Assembly: GCA_905221605.1 (NCBI GenBank)
Contig: CAJNDS010002442.1
Location: 154,501 to 218,500 of the forward strand
DNA from: Symbiodinium natans
Lineage: Eukaryota; Sar; Dinophyceae; Suessiales; Symbiodiniaceae
Direction: 5' to 3'
Length of the DNA stretch: 64,000 nucleotides
The notes under the pieces were generated by a model. That model saw only the letters and a list, made by a program, of their open reading frames with translations, had not been told where the DNA came from and searched no databases. Shown here piece after piece: positions 47,301 to 55,956 of this stretch (its first letter is position 1; each line of letters starts with the position of its first letter). The position numbers and the translations under genes were made by a program.

Positions 47301-47432
47301 GACCCTAAACCCTAAAAACCCTAAAAACCCTAAAATGTATCATCCGCAGGTGCTGTCCAGGAGCTGGAGTGGAGCCAAGATGGCCAGGGCTTTGCCCGCC
47401 ACCAGTCCAACCACAGCAAAGGCAATGCGGCC
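38388..47432 (-). CDS. ABC half-transporter of the ATM1/ABCB6/ABCB7/HMT1 type; hosts a nested PP2A gene
   Basis: Transmembrane exons: 47,432-~47,358 ([20 protein letters not shown]), 45,324-45,243 ([19 protein letters not shown]), about 45,162-45,115, 45,032-45,004, 44,946-44,898 ([12 protein letters not shown]), 44,803-~44,750 ([13 protein letters not shown]), about 44,655-44,620 ([10 protein letters not shown]), 44,386-44,296 ([16 protein letters not shown]), 44,139-44,107 ([11 protein letters not shown]), 44,046-44,008 ([11 protein letters not shown]). ATPase exons: 40,903-40,850, 40,795-40,744, 40,689-40,655 ([10 protein letters not shown]), 40,396-40,354, 40,247-40,186 (Walker A GPSGSGKST across the join), 40,111-40,037, 39,934-39,907, 39,849-39,806 ([13 protein letters not shown]), 39,738-39,681, 39,426-39,378 ([16 protein letters not shown]), 39,305-39,264 ([14 protein letters not shown]), 38,949-38,871 ([11 protein letters not shown]), 38,743-38,673 ([11 protein letters not shown]), 38,447-38,388 ([10 protein letters not shown], stop). 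Family members export glutathione- or heme-related compounds across organelle membranes. The N-terminus, the exon after 40,655 and some others are unresolved. Confidence 0.9.
41199..43786 (-). CDS. Protein phosphatase 2A catalytic subunit, ~19 exons, nested
   Basis: The C subunit of the PP2A holoenzyme, a cytosolic/nuclear Ser/Thr phosphatase. Exons: 43,786-43,713 (start; LEGQIEH), 43,607-43,565 ([12 protein letters not shown]), 43,471-43,415, 43,319-43,275 ([14 protein letters not shown]), 43,213-43,182, 43,107-43,014 ([16 protein letters not shown]), 42,938-42,902 ([10 protein letters not shown]), 42,791-42,741 ([11 protein letters not shown]), 42,616-42,578 ([12 protein letters not shown]), 42,500-42,470, 42,389-42,319 (MHGGISPSL), 42,259-42,240, 42,162-42,104 ([10 protein letters not shown]), 42,040-42,001, 41,940-41,858 ([15 protein letters not shown]), 41,788-41,747 (SAPNYCYR), 41,527-41,483, 41,353-41,314 (FLQFDPPP), 41,246-41,199 (VKRTPDYFL, stop). 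The TPDYFL methylation tail identifies PP2A proper. Of 18 introns about six use GT, nine GC and three GA. A stop lies in frame just upstream of ATG 43,786; ATG 43,774 is an alternative. A 14-nt exon near 42,640 may join RAY to VWK. Confidence 0.95.
41605..41690. repeat. Degenerate telomeric tract inside a PP2A intron
   Basis: About six CCCTAAA-like units, mostly imperfect, in the 219-bp intron between the exons encoding SAPNYCYR (41,747) and the CGNQAAVME exon (41,527). Confidence 0.85.
42240..42259 (-). other. 20-nt microexon of the PP2A gene
   Basis: Encodes VPHEGP plus two bases of the following Met. It is preceded by CTCTAG and followed by a GC donor (CCCAT|GCAGC). Joining it restores the invariant Q-E-V-P-H-E-G-P-M-C-D-L-L-W of PP2A between 42,389-42,319 and 42,162-42,104, so its borders are strongly constrained. 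Confidence 0.88.
43910..43929 (-). promoter_or_regulatory. Spliced-leader-like relic upstream of PP2A
   Basis: On the minus strand this reads GTTGCTATTCTTGGCTCAAG. The dinoflagellate spliced leader ends GTAGCCATTTTGGCTCAAG, so the match has two substitutions and one inserted base, with the last ten bases identical. It lies about 124 nt upstream of the PP2A ATG and 78 nt inside the ABC intron. Relic leaders are known in dinoflagellate genes derived from reverse-transcribed trans-spliced mRNA. A chance match is possible. Confidence 0.4.
45607..45924 (-). CDS. Coding-like frame within the ABC gene region
   Basis: A 105-codon minus-strand frame containing [21 protein letters not shown], a hydrophobic stretch, in the zone where the first transmembrane helices of the ABC transporter should be encoded (between 47.36 and 45.32 kb). 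I could not align it to the family, so it may be intron sequence. Confidence 0.18.
   Translation of the reverse strand: MSYVSCRKVGLRSPRIHARHMDPGVGTSEILPGRSFEQCRMKSGASLRFDANMFNSVCMRLLFWVGFRLCVLDVIRNNRGNLISPQQNIGCLYDGLGVLLCCILL
47302..47334. repeat. Short telomere-like tract (CCCTAAAAA)n
   Basis: GACCCTAAACC followed by three 9-mer CCCTAAAAA-like units, 24 bp downstream of the ABC exon at 47,358-47,432 in the sense of the gene, hence in its intron. Confidence 0.85.
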
Positions 47433-47439
47433 CTGCACG

Positions 47440-49990
47440 AAAAGGGGAACGCGCGGTGGAGAGCGTGCTCTCTGTTCATGTTCGCAGCTGCGCTTGCGGC
47501 TTGCTGCAGCTTGCATCTCAGGCATTATCTGGTGCCTGGTGCGAGGTTTCCCGCGGCCAGAGCGATCGGATTAACAACCAAACGGAAGCATTGCCTCAAC
47601 AATGCAGGGCAGCAGACTGGCGAATCCGAATCCTGCAGAACCTCTGATCAACCAGGGTCCCGGCTGTCCTCTTTCACGGCGGCGGTGGATTTGTGAGGCG
47701 CTGTGTCCTGTCAAGACTTTCAACATACTTGCCGCTCCCAAATTCCGAGACGCGGCTTGGTCCTGTGAGGAGAACGGCCGCAGAGGGAGATGTGCCCCTG
47801 GCAGCTCGGAATCAGATGCAAGAGGAACATCAATCAAGGCGCGGTCAAAGTCGGTTGCGAAGAGTCTCCGAAGACAATTCTGAAAGCACCCAGCCTGCGC
47901 AGCCTGGAAGCAGGCCCCGTGCTGTTGGGAGCCGGAATCTCGTGACTCTGAGGCCTGTCGAGTGGTGCCACGAAAGACATGAGATCATGAGGCATGAGGC
48001 ATGAGGCATCCTTCGCTTTCTGAGATGGACAAGGGTTTGAAGATGCTTGAACACGAGGCTTGCCTCGGTTCGAGCAGAGCCGCAGAGTCCGGACACCATG
48101 GCAGCGCCACATCCCTTGCAGCCAACTAGGATCTACACATCACTGTCGGTTGATCATTCGTTCAAACGGTGCGCAGTTAATGCACACAGGCTACGATACT
48201 AGATGGGCTCGAGTTGGCTCAGTGCTAGAAGCTTGCGATACAGATGGTGTCCGGTATGTGTCTTCAAACTCATGGGACATTCCAAGGGCATGGCATGGGC
48301 GCACCTAAGGCTCGTCGACGGCAAGATCCTTGTCCCTCACGCTGCATTGCGAATCTTTGCCGCATCGCGTGGACTTCCACGGAACTGCGGAGTCTTTGGA
48401 AAAAGCCAGTAACAACCGTCTTTTGGCTCCTCATGGGCCCACAGTGAGAATCAGAGCACAGGCATCTGAAGCCCCGGGCGCGCTACATAGCACTAGCTGC
48501 GTCTCGTGCTGAAACTTAAACTTTAGCATCATGTTCTCGGCATGACGCTCATTGCTCAGACAGCAAACCGTTCGCTCCTTCAGCTCAGGACACTAGGTGA
48601 CATGGCCTCCTCTCTTTTGCGCGAGCGGCCCTTGCGAAGTTGCTTTGCCAAGAAGAGCACCTAGGTGAACCAAACTTTCAACCGAGTCTAGCTCAGAGTC
48701 GACAGTAAGGCCCAATCACTGAAGGAGATGTACAGCGCATACACCACCTGCCCGACATTGCCCGCATCGCGTCTGTTGCCTCTCTTTCCCCTAATGTGCG
48801 CTGCACATCGCTGCACTCACCCATGCTGTCTCACACCAGGTACCGCAAGACACTTTGCAAACCGGTCCTTGGTTTGCAGGGAATTTGGGCCTCTGACGAT
48901 GTCCTGTGACAAGCATGCGGGGAACTGATTGCCCGATCGTCTACTGGTCATCACTGGCATGTAGGGTTGACCCATCCACCGATCAGTGATGCTGCCTCAA
49001 GTGTCGCGCGCAACCCTTTAGTCCCTTTAGTTCACTTTAGTCAATACTTTCTGAAGGGTAACAAAGGGGAGTCTACTTTAAGTTTGCTTCCACCTGCAAG
49101 CCAAGAACACGCCAACAAGAAGAGTCGTCTCCTGCCCCAGAACCATCCACACCAGGGACAGCACGGTCCCTGCTGCGGTGCCCACGCCAACTTGGGCCTG
49201 GCCAGGGTCGGGGCTTCGGATTTTACAGCTGACCTTACCAGGTCTTGGGCGCCTACGGTTGGCAAGGGGTTTTTTGAAGTGCCCGGATTGTAAGAAGCAT
49301 GCGTAGTTGCCGATTCTGAGTGGATAGCTGATTGACGATTCACTGCGACACAAACGTGTATAGCATCCCTCCCAAGACGATGGTTTGGAAGAACTTGGCA
49401 TGAGCCAAAAGTTGGTTATCAAGTTGAGGTTGGTTTTTAATCACCTTGAACAAGTTAAGGTTGGTTTTTAATCACCTTGAACATGATCTGGAGCTTGTTT
49501 CGGTCGGCCCAGTAGCAGCCGTGAGAGTGTCTGAAAAGCGACTGGCAATGGAAAGCCAGCTGCAGGCTACACTTTCAAGTCGAGCGGCCATGACGTCCAG
49601 CGGCCAGCTAAACTCTAAAATCGACCGACACAATGCCTCTGCGAGAACGGACGCTGCTATAGGGTTGATCTGTAAGCCTTTTTCGTGAAAGTGGCAGAAC
49701 CATTCGCTTTATTTTGCGGAGAAGTCTTCTTGAACCAGCTACATAGGTTCAATCATTTATACACACGATCTTTATCTATGTCTACATTTCATACAGGACG
49801 CTGACTTATGATTTATGATACACTTGCAACTTGTTCGCAACTTGTTGCTAAGCAACCGCGACGATACTACCGTAAACCCCAACCATTCCAGGTAGGGAAG
49901 CACAATACAGTGCAGCGAAAGGGCCTTACATGTATTATTTGCGCTACTTTGCGAAGCAAAGGCAACTGCATGGCAACTGCTGTCGATAAA
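47440..49990. other. No gene recognised; 5' side of the ABC gene
   Basis: The start of the ABC gene should lie here or at its right edge but was not found. Open frames on both strands are short and overlapping. A 31-bp tandem duplication (unit AGGTTGGTTTTTAATCACCT...) occurs at 49,427-49,484. Confidence 0.35.
49427..49484. repeat. Direct tandem duplication, unit about 29-31 bp
   Basis: Two near-identical copies of (G)AGGTTGGTTTTTAATCACCTTGAACA, the second beginning at about 49,458. Confidence 0.85.
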
Positions 49991-50007
49991 TGCGGAGCCA
50001 GCTTTGC

Positions 50008-50538
50008 CCAAGTGTGGTGACCGCACACGACGCGCAACACCTCCAACAAGAAGTACGAGGCTGGGTTCGGACGCCACAAGCAACGCTGTCACCCAGGACC
50101 CGAACGCTTATCAGGATGGCGGATGCCAGCAACAGTGCCGAGATTATGCCCGGCCTGGGTGCTTCGACTCTCAGCATATAAAGCTCAGCGAGCTGAAAAG
50201 AGCTGCTGAAGGGCTCCGGGAAAGTTCGTAAGGGACTGGCTGGATTTGAGTTACCCAGGCCACTGACATGAAGGTTGCGACCTGCAGGTTGTTCACATCG
50301 GACAATCTCCACAGCCTCTGCTCAACTTAATCCCTGTTCCCCTAGGAAGAAAAAAGGATCCTGTTTGTTCATATATAAGAAAGCCCAAAACCCAAAAAGT
50401 AAAAAGGATCCCTAACACTGCTCGAGTCAATTCTACCCCTCGGCAGTGCACCAGCGCATGGGAGGAGGGCATCCCAGGATCCGTCAGCGCAGATCCTGGA
50501 GGTCTCCGCTGGTTCACGATGCGCCTCCACAGGTCCAC
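50008..50538 (-). CDS. PAP2-family phosphatase, dolichyl-diphosphatase-like, partial
   Basis: Three exons joined by family order. About 50,538-50,452 encodes WRRIVNQRRPPGS then DPGMPSSHAL, giving the Kx(n)RP-like and PSSH/PSGH motifs. 50,154-50,100 encodes GIISALLLASAILISVR, a transmembrane helix. 50,040-50,008 encodes VLRVVCGHHTW, the third motif with its catalytic His. The GMPSSH plus (Y/H)HTW combination is characteristic of dolichyl pyrophosphate phosphatase, an ER enzyme that recycles the dolichol carrier for N-glycosylation, but other PAP2 lipid phosphatases share it. Borders at 50,452 (GT), 50,154 (AG|G), 50,100 (GT), 50,040 (AG|G) and 50,008 (GC) are clean. N- and C-terminal exons, and any between 50,452 and 50,154, were not resolved. 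Confidence 0.65.
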
Positions 50539-50559
50539 TAAAGCTGTGCCCTACTGATG

Positions 50560-51500
50560 AGGCATGGACCCGAGCGCCAAGCTTGATCCGCGAGGTGAGA
50601 AATGATGCAGCAATGCCACCGAGAACGATGTATGGACCTCACACTCTCCTTCGTGCGTCAGAAGTCAAACTGCATCCGTGCCCAACAGCTGACTTCAGGC
50701 CGAGAGCCAAACTCAGGATATCGTGGCGGATGACCACGGCCGCCGTCCTGAGATGCACAAACAAAACCAGATGAAGTGCTCATGGAAGGTCCTCTGAGCT
50801 GCAATTGCTCTGGGAGAGGGTCTGTCCAGCAGTTACCAACCACTTTGATGAGGCCTCAAGGGTCAACGTCAGCGACGGCTTGTGTGTCAGACATGAGCAA
50901 ACATGCCGGTTCTGAGGGGCATGCATCCAACTTGCGAATGCCAGCAGGGACTCGTCCTGTGATGCCACAACTGTCATGCACATAGGTTTCTAGGCTTTCC
51001 ACCATCGTCCTGCAGCCAGTTGCACCCTCGCCCGGGTAGTCGGCACCGCTGCACCTCCACGGAAACTTACGACGAGTTATTGGTTTTGCTGGGCCATCTA
51101 CTTAACAAAAGCTTTAGGGTACTCCATGAGTCATAAGGTGCCAAACAAGTGGGCCCAGGATTTGGCTCAGCGTCAGCCGCACCTGTGAAGTCCATTGCCG
51201 CTAGCATGCCACTTCTCTCGGCGCTGAGTGTCCGGTAGTGGGCTTTACTGTTTTACTTGAGTGAATCCTTCAGTCTTACTACTGTGGACTGTACTCACCG
51301 CAGTCGCCGCAATCTCTAGCATCAGCTGAAGAGCGAAAGTACCCATCAATCTTACTGAAGCTCCACACGCAAGTACGAAAAATGCCTGAGATCGTGACAG
51401 AAGGCCGCAAGGCTAGAGCGGCGGAAGCTTGTAAGCCACGGAGAATCGGCGAGGTCTCAGCAGGGCACCCTTCAGCCCTGCAAAAAGTGATCGGCATGTC
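50560..51500. other. No gene recognised
   Basis: Probably the upstream side of the PAP2-like gene (its N-terminal exons should lie here) and the 3' flank of the next minus-strand frame. No motif, repeat or RNA gene was seen. Confidence 0.3.
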
Positions 51501-51527
51501 CTGCCGAAAGGCTGTCTGCTTTTTTCC

Positions 51528-52460
51528 TCACAGAAAACCCCTTCTTCGCCTGCGGCTCAGTGGCGTGGCTAGTCCTCCTGACAGGCAAGACTCCAGAACG
51601 GCCTGCGATGTTGGAGAAAGGGGCGCCACGGCCGACATCAGTTCGACCACTTGCCCTCCCGATCCACTCCAACTGCCTGGGGAGCCCAGCTGCAAACAGT
51701 CGCCTTCCTGATCTTCCGCTTGCGGGGCTTGCGGGGCTTGCAAAACATCACCGGGTTCATGGCTCTTCCGCAGGCACACTCCTTGACAGTCTTTGCAGGA
51801 GTCCGCTGGGATGACGAACCGATCCTTGCATCTGAGTCCACCCTTGTCTTCGCAGCATTCTTGCCATCGACCTTCAGAGTTCTTGATCGGCCGATGGACC
51901 CAGATCCTGCCAGAGCATCTCCCAAGTTCGGAGACCTCTCGCGCTCGGATGACCTGGGAGGCAATGTCCGTGCACTTCTCCCGCAACTCTGAAGCCTGTT
52001 TACCCATGGGGAAGCCTAGTAAACCTAGGAAGTTGGCGGCATCGTGGGTAAGAGAGCCCTGGGTCTGGAATGCCGGCGGGGGTGACCCATGCAAGCTCTG
52101 CTGTAGGAAGCGGAGCTCGTCCAAACTTTTCAGTGTTTCCTTCAGACCCTCTTCCTCCTGCTTCCGAGCCACTTTCGCTGCCCTGCGTCGACAGCTGGGT
52201 GAGACCTGCAGGCACGACCAGTCATTGTCGTACCATGCTGGCGCTTTCTGGAGCACCTCCTTCCACGCTTTTCGAGACCCGCCAAGCTCCTTCAAGGCCT
52301 CCTCGAAGTGCTGATAAAGCTGCGTCTTCCCTGTCTTACGGTGGTAGCACACCACTTCGCAGCGATAGTCCTCGACGCATTTGTTTCGGGCTTCCTCGAG
52401 GCTGCCAGACACATCCACTTCGTCCGAGGCACTGGGCCATGCTTGGAAAGCTGTTCGCAT
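51528..52460 (-). CDS. Unrecognised 310-codon open frame
   Basis: The longest minus-strand frame free of simple repeats. The first third looks like real protein: residues about 20-45 (SLEEARNKCVEDYRCEVVCYH) resemble a Cys-containing module and are followed by helical, charged segments (HFEEALKELGG, KVARKQEEEGLKETLKSLDEL). Later it holds several Cys (ECCEDKGGLRCKD, DSCKDCQGVC) and ends Gly/Arg-rich. No family is recognised. In a genome with very short exons an uninterrupted 0.9 kb frame could be a single-exon gene or a merger of exons with readable introns. Confidence 0.35.
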   Translation of the reverse strand: MRTAFQAWPSASDEVDVSGSLEEARNKCVEDYRCEVVCYHRKTGKTQLYQHFEEALKELGGSRKAWKEVLQKAPAWYDNDWSCLQVSPSCRRRAAKVARKQEEEGLKETLKSLDELRFLQQSLHGSPPPAFQTQGSLTHDAANFLGLLGFPMGKQASELREKCTDIASQVIRAREVSELGRCSGRIWVHRPIKNSEGRWQECCEDKGGLRCKDRFVIPADSCKDCQGVCLRKSHEPGDVLQAPQAPQAEDQEGDCLQLGSPGSWSGSGGQVVELMSAVAPLSPTSQAVLESCLSGGLATPLSRRRRRGFL

Positions 52461-54227
52461 GGCAAGGTGTTCAACACCGAAGCATATGATGCACTTGTCG
52501 CCTGCTCGTCTGCAAGGCTACATGTAACATGGGCTGTGATGGAAGGTTGACTGCAGATGCCCACTTTCCTCGCCAAGCCCCATCCCCTGAATGGACCAGG
52601 CAGGCATCACGAGGCACGTCAGAGCACAACAGCACATTGCCAAACCTCACCGCTGCAAGCTCTGCAACACCAGAGAGTGGAGCCGCTCGGCTTTTCCTTT
52701 AAAATTGATGCGCATCAGTTCGGCGGAGTTCTACAAGGTAACTCAGGTTTGCCCTGCAATCACATATGGCCCCAGAGCCCTGCAACTGAAAAGACAATAA
52801 AGCAGAATCCCGCTCTCAGGGATGGCTAGAATAATAATAATAATAATATTCCTAATCATGACTCCCCCAAATGTCAAGTGTGGGGATGGCTATAACAACA
52901 AGAGTCATAATCATCACTCCCCTGACAACCTCTGCTGTCGCTCTGGCTTCCGGCCTCACCTTGCATTGGGCACAAAGATGAAGTTACGAAGATTCAGAAA
53001 GTTCCAGAAATCAGTTTGAAGTCAACAGCGGGAACACCCGGAAAAGCCAGCACTTCTTCGCTGCATCAAACTTTGTGAGGTGACACATGAAGGCCTCCTG
53101 ACCTGCTTTAAGCGCTTCGGAAGTCTGGCAGTTCCCAGTGTCTGTGCAGACTTGAGGTGGCCAAACTGGTACACCCCGTCGGGGAGCCCTTTACGGGATC
53201 CGAATTACGGTTCCGGTTGCCTTTAGGCAGCGCCAGTGCGAGCCACAGATTTACAATTCGGGCTTCCTACAGCATCACTTAGAAGTACCGCAAGGCGGCT
53301 CAACACCATAACCTAAAGCAAGACCGGCAAAGCATTCCCAGCAGCACGCAAAGGTGATGCTTCGAATTTTCGAGGAGGGTCCTACCTGCACCTGATCACG
53401 CCCCAGCAGACTTCCTCCTTGAAGATCCCGGAGCGGTCCCCGAGACTTGCCCATAGGTCATTGACTTCTAGACTCTGCCCTGTATTCTTGGAGTGTTGCA
53501 TCGGGTGCAGCTCAACACCTCCTTAGGAAAATCTCGTCTTGGCACTTTTGGTATTCAGAGAACTGAGAAGCTTACGAGAAACAACTGTTGATCAAGCAAT
53601 TGAATAAATCTAGTCGGCTGTAGTAGACGATCTACGGACAGATAGTAACGCTGATCAGCCCTGTTTTTCCTTCAGCAGCTCGGAGCAGCAATTCGTTGCG
53701 GAAACCATAAGGGGAGCTCCCCATCAATTAAGACTTGCGCCTATTCAAGTGAAATGGACTCTAATCAAACCGATACTAAGGCCTAATGAGCTTGTTGGTC
53801 TTCGATTGCTGCTCCTGGTTTTATGGCACATGTCAGCCACTCTAGGGGGTCCAAATGTTTCGAAGGGCCCCAGGTGGGATCTCATGGATTTTTGTGAGCT
53901 GCTGCCATCGTTCGGAAATTCTACCTTGACTTTGACAATGCATCAAGAACCTTCCAAAATAATGCAGCTGCTACTTGTAAGGCGCCTCTCACCTGAACGA
54001 CTTGCAGCAGCCGCTGAGCACGAATCTTGACATTGTCACACGCCAGCGCCCCCCCAGTTTCAACCTTCCTTGCTTAGCTGGCTTAGCTTAAAAGGCTTAC
54101 ACCTGCAGTAGGCGCTGGTCAGAAGCTTTCGGAAGATCGGGTCCGGAGACCCATTTTACAACTTCTAGCGTCGTCGTCCGACCTAGGCGGCCTTCGAGGA
54201 GCTCCTGGCAAGTGGAGGAGCTGACAC

Positions 54228-54335
54228 TATTCTAGTATATAGTATGATAGTAGTATAGTAAGATCGTATGATAGTATTACAGTAGTATGATCGTATGGTA
54301 ATATTATAGAAATATAGTATGATAAGCATTATAGT
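54228..54335. repeat. A/T-rich TAGTATGATAGTA-type repeat
   Basis: Irregular units of TAGTATGATAGTAT and TATGATCGTATGGTAA. Not related to the ATTATTCAT family. Confidence 0.7.
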
Positions 54336-54699
54336 ATTCTGAGGGGTTCCACACAGCTGCGGCTCTGCACTGCGCTAAGCGTGGCAGACGGGCATTGGGC
54401 GGAACTCTGTGCGCCGGGGCCCACGGAGCCTCACATGGCAGCTCACGAAGTTTAGTTCTTGTTTCCAGGGTTTAGGAGGGTGTGGGATGCTCAGGCATTC
54501 AGGAGTTGGACAGCAGAACGTCGCACGCCCCGGTCTGTGTGAGTCTGTGCAAGCTGCCGACGTTCAAGGACTCGCTCCCTTTGTTCTCTCTCTTCTTCTT
54601 CCAGGCATGACCAGCCCCGATGGACTCCCCGTGTGTCCAAAGTCCACGTCTTTCCGAAAAACTTTCATCCCAAGCGCTCTCTCTTCTTCAAGCACTCTG

Positions 54700-54770
54700 T
54701 CTCTCTCTTTCTCTCTGTCTCTCTGTTTCTCTCTGTCTCTCTCTTTCTCTCTGTCTCTCTCCCGTTGGTC
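54700..54770. repeat. (TCTCTCTGTC)n microsatellite
   Basis: CTCTCT interspersed with CTGTCTCT and TTTCTCT units over about 70 bp. Leu/Ser-rich frames here are artefacts. Confidence 0.9.
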
Positions 54771-55487
54771 TCGGTGTCCAGCTCCTTCGACTTGCTAGCA
54801 TTGCCGCCGGCCTTGGGTCAGAGGGCTTAGGGATCACCAAAGCCACACAGGTTTAGGAATTTAGCTTCCAAAGGCTTCCAGCAACGACTGCAGGGAGTTC
54901 AGGCTGCCGCGAGGACCGAGTCTCCTGTGCGTGTCCTGCGGATGTGTCAAGCGTTCGTCGATAGCTCTGCTCGCACCACAGACCCCTCAACAGGGTCCTC
55001 GACTCGAAGTTGTTCGACTGCTTCTTGGAGACCTTGGTCTTAAATCGTCTTCCTCGTGCGCTATCCTCCACTCACAGACTTAGGCATCGTCAGCGTGGAT
55101 GCGTCCACTTCCCTTTCTGGCCTCAGCCACACCATTTCGTGCAACATCTCCCGGTGCACCACAAGCCACAAGCCATAACCATGTCAAGTCGAATGCAAAT
55201 GTCAGCTTCTGAGTCGCAGGCAAGCTCACCCTCGGCACAAGATTCACAGCTGAATTCTCACACCGAGCAAAGTGCGTCTTTGATCCACCGTTGGGAAAGC
55301 TTGGGAAGATGCTTGAAGTACTCCTCTAAGTAAGTATCATTCAAGTCTCCTCCTAAGTTGAAGCATCCTGACACTCCTGAGACTGAGGAGGCGGACACGC
55401 TTCTTCTTTGTGCGCTCTCCCTGGGAATGAGTGCGCTCTCGAGGCTCTCCCTGGCTCGAGGGCAAAGTGCTGCGTGCTGTCGGGGGC

Positions 55488-55790
55488 TTATGAGAGAGGG
55501 CTTCTCTTCTGAACTCCTTCTTCGAAAACTCTTGCGCGTCTCGCCTCAGGAGCCGGAGAGGGCTCCGCCGGGGGAGCCGTCGCTGTGGCGGCCTGCGCGG
55601 CCGCCTCTGCCGCAGCGACTTCGGCTTCAGCAGCCTCGGCGGCTGCAGCCGCCTCTGCTGCGTGCATATCCTCAATAATCTCGTCCACGTCAATGGAGTC
55701 GGGACCTGCCGCAACGACACCATCGACAGAGCGGAGCATGCCATCTTTCGACCAAGCATGACCAAGCATCTTGTCCAGCTTGAGAAACAA
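55488..55790 (-). CDS. Ala/Glu-rich frame downstream of the PPM phosphatase
   Basis: A 100-codon minus-strand frame with a structured-looking start (KLDKMLGHAWSKDGML, then DSIDVDEIIEDMHAAE) passing into an Ala/Glu/Pro-rich low-complexity region. It lies 167 bp beyond the PPM stop codon (55,957) on the same strand. It could be the first exon of the next gene in the block or, if the PPM transcript continues past 55,957 by splicing, a C-terminal extension. No family is recognised. Confidence 0.35.
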   Translation of the reverse strand: MFLKLDKMLGHAWSKDGMLRSVDGVVAAGPDSIDVDEIIEDMHAAEAAAAAEAAEAEVAAAEAAAQAATATAPPAEPSPAPEARRARVFEEGVQKRSPLS

Positions 55791-55956
55791 GCAAAAAAAG
55801 CATAAAGTCTGAGGGTTGCGCTTGGCTGTGACCTCGGTGGCTGAGGCTTGGGCTCATCTGGGCTCTCTAAATGTATCTCAATTTGGTACAGTGGCACAGC
55901 GCACCAAGAACGGCATAGAACGACCCATATGAAAGGGGTGCTGAGAGCACTACTCG

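Larger units (their letters stand above)
52560..55330. other. No gene recognised
   Basis: Holds a short (TAA)n run at 52,829-52,849, an A/T-rich TAGTATGAT-like repeat at 54,228-54,335, and a (CTCT, GTCTCT)n tract at 54,700-54,770. The open frames are short, and I see no conserved motif. Confidence 0.4.
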
